A stretch of 7,207 nt of DNA from Gammaproteobacteria bacterium (GCA_027001525.1 JALTMR010000125.1:1-7207); one strand, 5' to 3'. Positions 1 to 6,441 are shown, counted from the stretch's first letter. The notes: generated from the letters alone by a model not told the origin. Translations and numbers: made by a program.

Positions 1-76
1 CGGCGAGCGCACTGGCATCGACCCCCTCACCCAGCGCCGGCGCTGGGTGAGGGGGTCGATGCCAGTGCGCTCGCCG
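1..76. repeat. Perfect spacer-less inverted repeat (two 38-nt arms) at window edge
   Basis: Every base from 1 to 38 pairs with its partner from 76 back to 39, with no mismatch and no loop; the centre is GCGCCGGCGC at 34-43. The match reaches base 1, so the full arm may be longer than what is visible. The right arm reads in frame into the pseudouridine synthase gene and looks like native coding sequence, so the left arm is best read as its inverted copy. A perfect zero-loop palindrome at a sequence end is typical of a fold-back read or contig-end assembly artefact. A real cruciform or terminal hairpin is possible but less likely, since natural inverted repeats usually have a spacer or mismatches. 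Confidence 0.9.
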
Positions 77-690
77 TGGTTTACGAAGACGAACACCTTG
101 TTGTCGTCAACAAACCCTACGGTCTGCTCTCCGTGCCGGGCCGGGAGGTCACGGATTCTGTGTTGCGACGAATGCAGCAGCGTTACCCCGATGCCAGCGG
201 CCCACTCCTGGTGCATCGGCTGGACCTGTCTACCTCCGGCCTGTTGCTGGTGGCCAAATGCGCCTCGATCCACAAAGCGCTGCAAAAGCAGTTTATTCAG
301 CGCACGATCCACAAGCGCTATGTCGCCATTTTGTCGCAGGTGCTGCCCGAAGGGGTGGATGAAGGCCTTGTGTCGTTGCCGTTACGGGTCGATCTTGATG
401 ATCGGCCGCGGCAGCTGGTCTGTCATTGTTACGGCAAAGCTGCGCAGACCCGTTGGCAGGTGGTGATGCGTGGTGAAGGGAGTACTCGGGTCCATCTCTA
501 TCCGGTGACCGGCCGCACCCATCAGCTGCGCCTCCATGCCGCTCATCCCCAGGGCCTGAATGCCCCCATCAAGGGGGATGAACTTTATGGCGACGGCGAT
601 GGCCGTCTGCGCCTCCATGCCGAGTGTCTTGGCTTTACCCACCCGGTCAGTGCCCAGCGGTTGATCTTCCGTGTTCCCGCTCCCTTTTAG
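40..690 (+). CDS. RluA-family RNA pseudouridine synthase, 5'-truncated at the palindrome
   Basis: This enzyme isomerises uridine to pseudouridine in structured RNA (23S rRNA and/or tRNA in the RluA group). Numbered from a GTG at 76 (204 aa), it has the early VVNKP and GLLSVPGR motifs, the catalytic segment HRLDLSTSG with Asp50, the conserved Tyr82 (KRYVA) and the uridine-site GRTHQLR at 146-152. The frame is open to base 1. The residues coded from 43 to 75 (LGEGVDASALA) run naturally into VYEDEHL, so GTG 76 is probably internal and the true start is lost. The stretch HAAHPQGLNAPIKGDELYG resembles longer RluA-family proteins (about 550 aa) that carry an extra N-terminal region, unlike the short E. 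coli RluA (about 219 aa). If so, only the catalytic domain is present. The exact RNA target cannot be told. Codons before position 39 lie in the palindrome's left arm and should not be trusted. Confidence 0.85.
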   Translation, partial: ALGEGVDASALAVVYEDEHLVVVNKPYGLLSVPGREVTDSVLRRMQQRYPDASGPLLVHRLDLSTSGLLLVAKCASIHKALQKQFIQRTIHKRYVAILSQVLPEGVDEGLVSLPLRVDLDDRPRQLVCHCYGKAAQTRWQVVMRGEGSTRVHLYPVTGRTHQLRLHAAHPQGLNAPIKGDELYGDGDGRLRLHAECLGFTHPVSAQRLIFRVPAPF

Positions 691-746
691 CGGCGTTTGG
701 GGTGGCACTGATGGGCCGTTCTGCGCTCAGCTTTTATCGATCAATG

Positions 747-755
747 TGGTTTAAT
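747..755 (+). promoter_or_regulatory. Possible extended -10 promoter for djlA
   Basis: TGGTTTAAT fits the TGn-TATAAT extended -10 pattern with four of six hexamer matches. It lies in the 111-nt gap between the pseudouridine synthase stop and djlA, about 47 nt before the start codon. No good -35 hexamer sits 16-18 nt upstream. The rest of the gap shows no terminator, so read-through from the upstream gene remains possible. Confidence 0.3.
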
Positions 756-801
756 AGGCGGCCGGCGAAGGGCCGGACCTCGGTTTGAATTAGGAGCGGT
801 A

Positions 802-1590
802 ATGGGCAAGATCATCGGTGGGATCGTGGGGTACCTGGTGTGGGGCTTCTGGGGGTTGCTGATCGGCCTGTTCCTGGGTCACCAGATCGATCGCCGTCTG
901 CCCCGTTTTCTACTGGTGCTGCTCAAGCGCACGGTCATCAAACATCAGGAAAAGGTGCAGAAGGCCTTTTTCGAATCGACCTTTTTGGTGATGGGGCATC
1001 TGGCCAAGGCCGATGGCCACGTCTCGGAGCAGGAGATTCGTCTGGCGCGCCAGGTGATGCAGCAGATGAACCTCAGCGAAGCGGCCACCCGCGAGGCGAT
1101 GGCGCTGTTTGGCCAGGGCAAAGCCCCGGAGTTTGATCTGGACGACACCCTGCGCACCCTGCGCCAGGTGGCGCTGAGCCACCGCAACCTGGCCCAGATG
1201 TTTGTCGAAATCCAGCTTGGCGCGGCCTATGCCGACGGTGCACTCGCGGCGGTGGAGCGGGGGATTTTGCTGAAAGTCTGCGAAGCCCTCGGCTTTACCG
1301 AAGCAGAGTTTAACCGCCTTGATGCCATGATTCAGGCGCATCGCCATGCCCAGCAACCGGGCCGCACCAGCGGTGTGTCCATGGCGGATGCCTACACCAT
1401 TCTGGACATCGAGGAATCGGCTACCGATACCGAGGTCAAAAAAGCCTATCGCCGCCTGATGAGCCAGCACCACCCCGACAAGCTGCAAGCCAAAGGGCTG
1501 CCCAAAGAGATGATGAAGCTGGCGGAAGAGAAAACCCATGAAATTCGCACGGCCTATGAGCGCATACGAGAGGAGCGCGGCTTCAAGTAG
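802..1590 (+). CDS. djlA: DjlA, membrane-anchored J-domain co-chaperone
   Basis: DjlA stimulates the ATPase of DnaK from the inner membrane and in E. coli is linked to envelope stress signalling (Rcs/capsule). The 262-aa product (E. coli about 271) has the full architecture. A glycine-rich single transmembrane segment spans about residues 4-26, of the kind known to mediate DjlA dimerisation. A helical TerB-like domain covers about 57-180, with FLVMGHLAKADGHV and a second AAYADGAL acidic turn. A C-terminal J domain covers about 196-260, with AYRRLMSQHHPDKL, the essential HPD at 224-226 and the family ending ERGFK. The ATG at 802 is preceded by AGGAG (792-796) at 5-nt spacing and gives the expected GKIIG start. 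A linker around 181-192 (HAQQPGRTSG) is shorter than the Gly/Gln-rich linker I recall in E. coli. Nothing is missing or broken. Confidence 0.96.
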   Translation: MGKIIGGIVGYLVWGFWGLLIGLFLGHQIDRRLPRFLLVLLKRTVIKHQEKVQKAFFESTFLVMGHLAKADGHVSEQEIRLARQVMQQMNLSEAATREAMALFGQGKAPEFDLDDTLRTLRQVALSHRNLAQMFVEIQLGAAYADGALAAVERGILLKVCEALGFTEAEFNRLDAMIQAHRHAQQPGRTSGVSMADAYTILDIEESATDTEVKKAYRRLMSQHHPDKLQAKGLPKEMMKLAEEKTHEIRTAYERIREERGFK

Positions 1591-1655
1591 TGTTTGCCGG
1601 CGTCGTGGGGGCGTGATCTGAAGTGTGGTCAGTCGATATTAACAACCCTTTTAAT

Positions 1656-1660
1656 CAGGA
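1656..1660 (+). promoter_or_regulatory. Ribosome binding site deciding the lipoprotein start
   Basis: CAGGA lies 10 nt before ATG 1671 (7 nt before the adjacent GTG 1668). It supports starting at 1668/1671 and not at the in-frame GTG at 1623, which would put an unlikely polar extension ahead of the signal peptide. Confidence 0.5.
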
Positions 1661-1670
1661 ACTGAGTGTG

Positions 1671-1988
1671 ATGAAAAAAATAGTTTTGCCATGGGTGCTG
1701 TTGTTGGGTCTGGGAGGGTGTACCTACGTCAAGGTCTCCCCCGAAGGCGAGACTGTGCGGGTGGTGCCCTCTGCCGACGTGGTCAAGGCGTGCAAAAAGG
1801 TGGGTAGCACCACGGTCGGCGTAGTGGCCAAGGTGTTGCTGGAGCGTGGTAAAAACAAGGTGGCGGGGGAGTTGGAGGCATTGGCCCGCAATCAGGCGGC
1901 GCAGATGAAAGGGGATGTGGTGGTGCCGGTCTCCGAAGTGCACGATGGTCAGCGCAAGTTTGATGTTTATCAGTGCGCTAAACCTTAG
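1671..1988 (+). CDS. DUF4156-type small lipoprotein
   Basis: The 105-aa product starts with a charged MKK, a short hydrophobic stretch (IVLPWVLLLGLG) and a lipobox LGGC with the lipidation cysteine at residue 17, so it should be a membrane-anchored lipoprotein. Residue 18 is Thr rather than Asp, which favours outer-membrane sorting by the Lol rule. The mature part has the pattern I associate with DUF4156: C41-KKVGSTTVG, then a basic GKNKVAGELEALARNQAA segment, GDVVVPVSEV and a terminal VYQC with C102. C41 and C102 could form a periplasmic disulfide. Function is unknown for the family as far as I know. It has its own ribosome binding site 80 nt after djlA. The lipoprotein assignment is firm; the DUF4156 label is from memory of the family pattern. 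Confidence 0.85.
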   Translation: MKKIVLPWVLLLGLGGCTYVKVSPEGETVRVVPSADVVKACKKVGSTTVGVVAKVLLERGKNKVAGELEALARNQAAQMKGDVVVPVSEVHDGQRKFDVYQCAKP

Positions 1989-2052
1989 GAGGCTGTTTCG
2001 CGCTATATCACTTGCTGCCAGGTGCGGCGGTCAAAACGTTGAGGCCCATCTC

Positions 2053-2061
2053 TGTTAAAAT
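2053..2061 (+). promoter_or_regulatory. Extended -10 promoter upstream of the DEAD-box helicase
   Basis: TGTTAAAAT matches the extended -10 pattern TGn-TATAAT with five of six hexamer positions. It lies in the 103-nt gap between the lipoprotein stop and the helicase start and would give a transcript starting near 2068, with a leader of about 24 nt. A TTGAGG at 2039-2044 is too close (11 nt) to act as a -35 for it, and nothing at 16-18 nt resembles TTGACA. Confidence 0.5.
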
Positions 2062-2091
2062 ACGGCCACTTTTTCTTGCGGGGATTCGCCG

Positions 2092-3390
2092 TTGTTCTCT
2101 CACCTCTCTCTTCACCGTCTTCTTGTTAAAGCCCTAGCGGATCTGAACTATCGTCAGCCCACCCCCGTGCAGGAGCAGACGATTCCGCTGGCTCTGGAGG
2201 GGCTTGATCTCCAGGTTTGTGCCGAAACGGGCAGCGGCAAGACGGTGGCCTACCTGCTTCCCCTGCTGCATCAGCTGCTCTCCAAGGCCAGCCCTGACGC
2301 CGGTTGCCGTGCCCTGGTGCTGTTGCCCACCCGTGAGCTGGCACAACAGGTGTTTGAACATTGTCAGGCGCTGATGAAGTACACCCGCCTGGAGGCGGCA
2401 CTGGTGTGCGGGGGGGAAGACTTTGACGCCCAGGCGCAGCAGTTGGAGGAGAACAACCCCGCCATTGTGATCGCCACCACGGGGCGTCTGGTTGAGCACC
2501 TGGATCATGGCCTGGTCGATTTCTCTGCGCTGGAGGTGCTGGTGCTGGATGAGGCGGACCGCATGCTGGACCTGGGTTTTAGCGATCAGGTGTTGAAGAT
2601 TGTCGATGCCGCAAGCCCCCAGCGCCAGACCTTGCTCTTCTCTGCCACGCTCAACAACAAATGGCTACCCTTTGTGGCCAGGAAGGTGCTGCGCGAGCCT
2701 GAAGTGGTGGAGGTGAGCGGCGGCCGTTCGGCGCACTCCAATATCCGCGAGCAGGTGGTGCTGGCGGATGACGATGAGCACAAGCAAAAGCTGGTGCGCT
2801 GGTTGTTGGCCAACGAGGACTATGAAAAAGCGTTGATTTTCGTCAACAGCCGGGCCCACGCGGACAAGCTCAGTGGTGATTTTATCCGCATGAAGCTGCG
2901 GGTGGCGGTGCTGCACGGCGAAGTGGACCAGGTAAAGCGCAACCGGGTGATGGCGCTGCTGCGAGAGGGTAAGGTCAATGTGTTGATTGCCACCGATTTG
3001 GCTGCTCGGGGGCTGGACATCGATGGCGTTGATCTGGTGATCAACTTCGAAATGGCGCGCCGTGGCGATGACTACGTCCACCGCATTGGTCGCACCGGGC
3101 GGGGTGAAAAAGAGGGGTTAGCGGTGACGCTGATCAAATCCACCGAATGGAATTTGAAGGCCAGCATTGAACGTTATTTGAAACACCGCTTCGAGCCCCG
3201 GGTGATCAGTGGTTTGAAGGCAAATTACACCGGACCGAAAAAACTGCGAGCTTCGGGTCAGGCCGCTAAAAGCAAAAAGAGTAAAGACAAGAAAAAGACG
3301 GCGGCTAAAAAAACCAAACAGCGCAAACGGGTAAAGCAGAATATCGGCAAGCGTCGTAAGCCCGCTGCCAGGCCGGGCAAGTCCGAGTAG
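2092..3390 (+). CDS. srmB: SrmB-like DEAD-box ATP-dependent RNA helicase (TTG start)
   Basis: This is a cytosolic RNA helicase; SrmB in E. coli assists early assembly of the 50S ribosomal subunit. All core motifs are present in 432 aa: Q motif TPVQEQTIP (24-32) with upstream aromatic F2, Walker A AETGSGKT (44-51), PTRELA (79-84), TTGR (129-132), DEAD (153-156), SAT (184-186), LIFVNS (248-253), [11 protein letters not shown] (300-310) and HRIGRTGRG (330-338). From about residue 380 the protein becomes a Lys/Arg-rich tail, a likely RNA-binding region, containing NIGKRRKP near the end. The E. coli SrmB tail carries the same NIGKRRKP string as I recall, which favours SrmB over RhlE, RhlB or DeaD. 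The TTG at 2092 is chosen because it places F2 correctly for the Q motif and follows GGGGA (2080-2084) at 7-nt spacing; no ATG or GTG is better placed. The rare start may limit initiation. SrmB orthology is likely but rests on one tail motif and overall resemblance. Confidence 0.9.
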   Translation: MFSHLSLHRLLVKALADLNYRQPTPVQEQTIPLALEGLDLQVCAETGSGKTVAYLLPLLHQLLSKASPDAGCRALVLLPTRELAQQVFEHCQALMKYTRLEAALVCGGEDFDAQAQQLEENNPAIVIATTGRLVEHLDHGLVDFSALEVLVLDEADRMLDLGFSDQVLKIVDAASPQRQTLLFSATLNNKWLPFVARKVLREPEVVEVSGGRSAHSNIREQVVLADDDEHKQKLVRWLLANEDYEKALIFVNSRAHADKLSGDFIRMKLRVAVLHGEVDQVKRNRVMALLREGKVNVLIATDLAARGLDIDGVDLVINFEMARRGDDYVHRIGRTGRGEKEGLAVTLIKSTEWNLKASIERYLKHRFEPRVISGLKANYTGPKKLRASGQAAKSKKSKDKKKTAAKKTKQRKRVKQNIGKRRKPAARPGKSE

Positions 3391-3395
3391 TTGCC

Positions 3396-3632
3396 ATGAC
3401 GAACCCACAAGCCAATAATCCGCTCCACGGCGTGACGCTGGAGGCCATCGTCAATACACTGGTGGCGCATTACGGTTGGGAAGAGCTGGGCAAGCGTATC
3501 AACATCCGATGCTTTCAGAGTGATCCCTCCGTCAAGTCGAGTCTGAAGTTTCTCCGCAAAACCCCCTGGGCGCGGGAGAAAGTTGAAAGCCTCTACATTA
3601 CGATGCAAAAGAGTGTGTGGCTAAAGAAGTAA
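3396..3632 (+). CDS. VF530/DUF2132-type small protein
   Basis: The 78-aa product has the compact signature I associate with the VF530 (DUF2132) family: [31 protein letters not shown], then [22 protein letters not shown], with a short basic end. The family is described as small helical, putatively DNA-binding; its cellular role is not established. The protein is complete, lacks a signal peptide or membrane segment and should be cytosolic. Its ATG lies only 5 nt after the helicase stop with no strong Shine-Dalgarno of its own, so translation is probably coupled to the helicase and the two form one operon. The alternative role of nucleic-acid binding alongside the helicase is inference only. Confidence 0.88.
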   Translation: MTNPQANNPLHGVTLEAIVNTLVAHYGWEELGKRINIRCFQSDPSVKSSLKFLRKTPWAREKVESLYITMQKSVWLKK

Positions 3633-3683
3633 CCTGCACCTACCCTGACGATACGGATTCAGGAGTAAGTTCAGCGTGTGAAG

Positions 3684-3692
3684 AAGGAGGTG
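3684..3692 (+). promoter_or_regulatory. Near-consensus Shine-Dalgarno for the zinc-ribbon membrane protein
   Basis: AAGGAGGTG is a near-complete complement of the 16S rRNA 3' end, with AGGAGG ending 6 nt before ATG 3697. It is the strongest ribosome binding site in the window and fixes this start. The 64-nt gap upstream shows no clear promoter or terminator, so the gene may be co-transcribed with the helicase pair. Confidence 0.8.
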
Positions 3693-3696
3693 CACA

Positions 3697-4353
3697 ATGC
3701 CCGTCTACTGCCCCAAGTGTGAAGAGAAGGTGCCGGCCGAGGCGGTCGATATCGTCGCAGATCGTGCCACCTGTCCGCACTGCCAGCGCAGCTTTGATGT
3801 CTCCTCCGTTTTACCCTCAGTCAGCGGCCATCACTTCAACCCCAATCAGCCCCCCAGCGGGGCGTGGTTTGACATCCGGGGTGACGAGGTGCGCATGGGC
3901 GCGTCCACCCGCTCCATTATGGCGCTGATGGCGGTGCCGTTTGCGCTGATCTACACCGGCGGCAGCCTGGGCACGATCTACCTGCCGCAGCTGCTGGCCT
4001 GGGAGTTCGAGCCGCTGAGATCGATATTGGGGCTGCCCTTTCTTTTCTCGGGCTTTTTCTTCACCAGCTACGCTCTCATGACCGTCGTGGGACGGGTAGA
4101 GATCACTATCCGCCAGGGTCGGGGGCGCATCTTCATCGGTGTCGGCCGATATGGCTGGACGCGTCGTTTTGACTGGGGAGATGTCAACACCATCCGTGAA
4201 GACAAACCTGAACCCAGGTTTTATCCTCATAACATCTGCGCTGATTCCATCATCATCGATGCCAAACGCAAACTCTCCTTTGGCGGATTGCTGGAAAAGG
4301 CGCGCCTGCACTACCTGCTAAACACCCTGATCTACCTGCGGGCGATTAGTTAG
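3697..4353 (+). CDS. Uncharacterised membrane protein with N-terminal zinc ribbon
   Basis: I do not recognise this 218-aa protein as a named family. It opens with a zinc-ribbon-like knuckle pair, CPKC at 5-8 and CPHC at 26-29, separated by 17 residues; such a module is usually cytosolic and binds zinc. A polar region (about 35-70) precedes two predicted membrane helices, roughly 73-97 (ALMAVPFALIYTGG) and 109-131 (LGLPFLFSGFFFTSYALM). The C-terminal domain (about 133-218) looks mostly beta: VEITIRQGRGRIFIGVGRYG, then FDWGDVNTIRED and SIIIDAKRKLSFGGLL. This resembles PH-like or DUF-type domains that follow a helix pair. With two helices, both termini would lie in the cytosol. The gene is complete with an excellent ribosome binding site and similar base composition to its neighbours. 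Existence as a gene is firm; function is unknown. Confidence 0.85.
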   Translation: MPVYCPKCEEKVPAEAVDIVADRATCPHCQRSFDVSSVLPSVSGHHFNPNQPPSGAWFDIRGDEVRMGASTRSIMALMAVPFALIYTGGSLGTIYLPQLLAWEFEPLRSILGLPFLFSGFFFTSYALMTVVGRVEITIRQGRGRIFIGVGRYGWTRRFDWGDVNTIREDKPEPRFYPHNICADSIIIDAKRKLSFGGLLEKARLHYLLNTLIYLRAIS

Positions 4354-4387
4354 GGGGATGTTCTGATTAGCGATCGACGGGTTGCTT

Positions 4388-4396
4388 TGGTATAAA
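4388..4396 (+). promoter_or_regulatory. Extended -10 promoter for the Sel1-repeat gene
   Basis: TGGTATAAA fits the TGn-TATAAT extended -10 with five of six hexamer matches and sits 37 nt before ATG 4434, within the 80-nt gap after the zinc-ribbon gene. No clear -35 lies at the proper distance. The Sel1 gene may therefore be transcribed on its own. Confidence 0.5.
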
Positions 4397-4433
4397 CACA
4401 AGCACGGGACAACGAATCGAGGTCGGGGGTGGT

Positions 4434-4913
4434 ATGCGGATAAAATTTTTAATGTTGGGCGGGTGTGTTGCCTTGTTGCTGGGTTCAGCGCAGGCGTCGG
4501 AGAACTACCCCGTGGAGTTGCGGGGTGAGTGGCTGGCAGCGGCAGAGCAGGGAGATGCGGAGGCGCAGTTCAAGCTGGGCAAGTCCTACTGCTGCGGTTA
4601 CGCTGCCGGCTACGACACCAGCAAGGCGCTGTACTGGATGTGCAAGGCGGGCAAGCAGGGCCATATCGATGCCATCTACGAGATGGGACGCCAGCTGGAG
4701 GCGGTTACGGTGGACTACCTGCCGTTTACCGAGCAGCACTTTATTCTGGAGGCCTATGTCTGGTATCGCCAGGCGGTGGATTTGGGTGGCCACCCGTTGG
4801 CGCAGCTTTATAGTCGCAAGCTGGAGAACAGTTTCTCTGCGGGTCAGATGAAGATTATCGAGGCTCGTCAATCGGCCTGGAGTGAAAGTGGTTGTGATGA
4901 GTACACAGATTAA
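4434..4913 (+). CDS. Secreted Sel1-repeat (SLR) protein
   Basis: The 159-aa product begins with a classical signal peptide: MRIK, a hydrophobic core and a likely signal peptidase I site after AQA at residue 21, so the mature protein (about 138 aa) should be periplasmic. Two Sel1-like repeats can be made out. The first is around 33-68 (WLAAAEQGDAEAQFKLGKSY...KALYW). The second, imperfect, runs from about 70 to 130 (AGKQGHIDAIYEMG...EAYVWYRQAVDLGGHPLAQLY). Such repeats form TPR-like superhelices for protein contacts. The mature part has four cysteines (C53, C54, C70, C154), which could form disulfides in the periplasm. GAGGT (4419-4423) and a G-rich stretch precede the start. The gene ends inside the stem of a terminator, so it closes the + strand block. 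Partner and role are unknown. Confidence 0.85.
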   Translation: MRIKFLMLGGCVALLLGSAQASENYPVELRGEWLAAAEQGDAEAQFKLGKSYCCGYAAGYDTSKALYWMCKAGKQGHIDAIYEMGRQLEAVTVDYLPFTEQHFILEAYVWYRQAVDLGGHPLAQLYSRKLENSFSAGQMKIIEARQSAWSESGCDEYTD

Positions 4914-4936
4914 GTCTCGGGCTTAATCTGTTTTTT
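4905..4936 (+). terminator. Rho-independent terminator overlapping the Sel1 gene stop codon
   Basis: A perfect 10-bp stem (ACAGATTAAG at 4905-4914 with CTTAATCTGT at 4922-4931) has a 7-nt loop and is followed by a T run to 4936. The stem contains the TAA stop at 4911-4913. A second T-rich stretch (4949-4960) repeats the ATCTGTTTTT sequence. On the - strand the same hairpin lacks a T run, so it should act mainly for the + strand gene and not for convergent trhP. Confidence 0.85.
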
Positions 4937-4960
4937 GTCTCTTATCTGTTTTTATTTTTT

Positions 4961-6337
4961 CTAGCTGCGCATGGGTTCGGCCAGCTTTCTGGTGATTAAA
5001 CCATATTTTGCACCACGCTCGGCGTACGCTTTATCCAGCGGGATGCGTACCCGGTAACCTCCGCCCGGCGCAACCTCCATGGGCTCGCCCTCGCTGCTTT
5101 CGATACGATCCAGAGTGATGCTGTGGTTGCCGCCGGGGAGTATCACTTCCAGTTCGTCCCCGACGCGGAAGCGGTTTTTAACGTCAACGTCCGCCATGCC
5201 CGTGGCGCTGTTGTAGCCGGTGATCTCGCCGCAAAATTGCTGCTGGTTGGCCATGGAGTAGCCGGCAATATAGTTCTGGTGGTCCTGGCTGTGGTGGCGT
5301 TGGTAGAAACCGTCGGTGTAACCGCGATTGGCTAAATTTTCCAGCGTGCTGATCAGGGTGGGGTCAAAGGGACGGCCCGCCACGGCATCGTCGATGGCCT
5401 GGCGGTAGACTTGCGCCGTGCGGGCGGCGTAGTAGTGCGATTTGGTGCGCCCCTCGATCTTCAGCGAATCGACGCCGATCTTCACCAGGCGCTGAACGTG
5501 TTCTACCGCGCGCAGATCCTTGGAGTTCATGATGTAGGTGCCGTGCTCATCTTCGAGGATGGGCATGTGGTCGCCAGGGCGGTTTTTCTCTTCGATCAGG
5601 TAGGTGCGATCCGCCAGCGGGTGGCGCGCAATATCGCCGCAGTCGGACAGGCCCGAACTGGACATGGCGGCCATGCCGTCGAAGTTGATCTTCTGCACGT
5701 CACCGCTGTCGGTCTCTTTGGTGTTGGCAATGCCGTATTCCCAGCGACAGGCGTTGGTGCAGGTGCCCTGGTTGGGGTCGCGGTGGTTGAAGTAGCCCGA
5801 CAGCAGGCAGCGGCCCGAGTAGGCGATGCACAGCGCACCGTGGACGAACACCTCCAGCTCCATATCGGGGCAGCGCTGGCGGATCTCCTCGATCTCATCC
5901 AGGGACAGCTCGCGCGACAGAATCACCCGCTCCAGCCCCATGGACTGCCAGAACTTCACCGCGGCAAAGTTAACCGTGTTGGCCTGCACTGACAGATGTA
6001 CCGGCATCTCAGGCCACTGCTCCCGCACCATCATGATGAGGCCGGGGTCGGCCATAATCAGGGCGTCGGGTTGCAGGGCGATGACCGGCTCCATGTCGGC
6101 CAGATAGGTGTCCACCTTGCGGTTGTGGGGCATCAGGTTGCTGGCGACGAAGAGCTTTTTGCCCTGGGCGTGAGCTTCTTTGATGCCGATGCCGAGGTTC
6201 TCCAGATCGAAATCGTTGTTGCGTGCCCGCAGGCTGTAACGGGGCTGGCCCGCGTAGACGGCGTCTGCCCCGAAGGCGTAGGCGTAGCGCATGTTTTTCA
6301 GGGTGCCGGCGGGGGAGAGCAGTTCTGGAGCTTTCAT
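4961..6337 (-). CDS. trhP: TrhP (YegQ), U32-family tRNA 5-hydroxyuridine modification protein
   Basis: TrhP takes part in forming 5-hydroxyuridine at tRNA wobble position 34, the first step towards cmo5U/mo5U; in E. coli it works by a prephenate-dependent route parallel to the oxygen-dependent TrhO. The 458-aa product closely matches E. coli YegQ (about 453 aa) from ELLSPAGTLKNMRYA and GADAVYAGQPRYSLR onward. The U32 signature EVFVHGALCIAYSGRCLLS spans 162-180, followed by RDPNQGTCTNACRWEY. C170, C177, C193 and C197 are candidate iron-sulfur ligands, and the C-terminal beta domain is intact. The start at 6337 (MKAPELL) is chosen over an in-frame GTG at 6361 because it matches the E. coli N-terminus and has AGGT 6 nt upstream. 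Residues about 202-245 differ most from E. coli and hold a further cysteine, C233. The gene stands alone in transcription direction, convergent with the Sel1 gene. Older annotations call it a collagenase-like protease, which is misleading. Confidence 0.94.
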   Translation of the reverse strand: MKAPELLSPAGTLKNMRYAYAFGADAVYAGQPRYSLRARNNDFDLENLGIGIKEAHAQGKKLFVASNLMPHNRKVDTYLADMEPVIALQPDALIMADPGLIMMVREQWPEMPVHLSVQANTVNFAAVKFWQSMGLERVILSRELSLDEIEEIRQRCPDMELEVFVHGALCIAYSGRCLLSGYFNHRDPNQGTCTNACRWEYGIANTKETDSGDVQKINFDGMAAMSSSGLSDCGDIARHPLADRTYLIEEKNRPGDHMPILEDEHGTYIMNSKDLRAVEHVQRLVKIGVDSLKIEGRTKSHYYAARTAQVYRQAIDDAVAGRPFDPTLISTLENLANRGYTDGFYQRHHSQDHQNYIAGYSMANQQQFCGEITGYNSATGMADVDVKNRFRVGDELEVILPGGNHSITLDRIESSEGEPMEVAPGGGYRVRIPLDKAYAERGAKYGLITRKLAEPMRS

Positions 6338-6343
6338 ATTGAG

Positions 6344-6347
6344 ACCT
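6344..6347 (-). promoter_or_regulatory. Ribosome binding site deciding the trhP start
   Basis: On the - strand, AGGT (in TTTTAGGTCTCAAT) lies 6 nt before the ATG at 6337-6335. It supports this start over the GTG 24 nt further upstream, which would lack a ribosome binding site and add eight residues not seen in E. coli YegQ. Confidence 0.6.
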
Positions 6348-6361
6348 AAAATAACAACCAC

Positions 6362-6391
6362 TTTAGAGAGCGTAATGGCTCGTAAGGTAAA
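6362..6391 (-). promoter_or_regulatory. Possible sigma70 promoter for trhP
   Basis: On the - strand, TTTACC (6391-6386) and TCTAAA (6367-6362) are separated by 18 nt and each match four of six consensus bases. The predicted start near 6355 leaves a leader of about 18 nt that just includes the ribosome binding site. It is weak and is mentioned because it is the best candidate in the gap. Confidence 0.3.
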
Positions 6392-6441
6392 GCAAAACAG
6401 TGCCGGATAACAGCGGCCCGCGCTGGGGGATATAACGGATT

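Noticed and set aside
757..778. GGCCGG repeats as a terminator after the pseudouridine synthase gene
   Set aside because: The possible stem is only about four base pairs and no T run follows.
910..1539. 209-codon - strand open frame opposite djlA
   Set aside because: DjlA on the + strand has all its domains; the reverse frame has only low-complexity composition and no family match I can see.
1626..1655. TGGTCA/TTTAAT promoter-like pair ahead of the lipoprotein gene
   Set aside because: The -10 directly abuts the ribosome binding site, so a transcript from it would start after the Shine-Dalgarno sequence.
1623..1670. Upstream GTG start for the DUF4156-type lipoprotein
   Set aside because: It would add 16 mainly polar residues before the signal peptide and has no ribosome binding site, whereas ATG 1671 follows CAGGA and gives a standard MKK lipoprotein signal.
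4434..4466. LGGC in the Sel1 protein signal peptide as a lipobox
   Set aside because: The cysteine is at residue 11, leaving too short a hydrophobic region before it; a signal peptidase I site after AQA at residue 21 fits better.
5411..5992. 193-codon + strand open frame opposite trhP
   Set aside because: It is antisense to a strongly supported gene, is rich in Val/Ala/Gly as expected from the reverse of GC-rich codons, and shows no recognisable motif.
6338..6361. Upstream GTG start for trhP
   Set aside because: Eight extra residues are absent from E. coli YegQ and the ribosome binding site at 6344-6347 fits the ATG at 6337.
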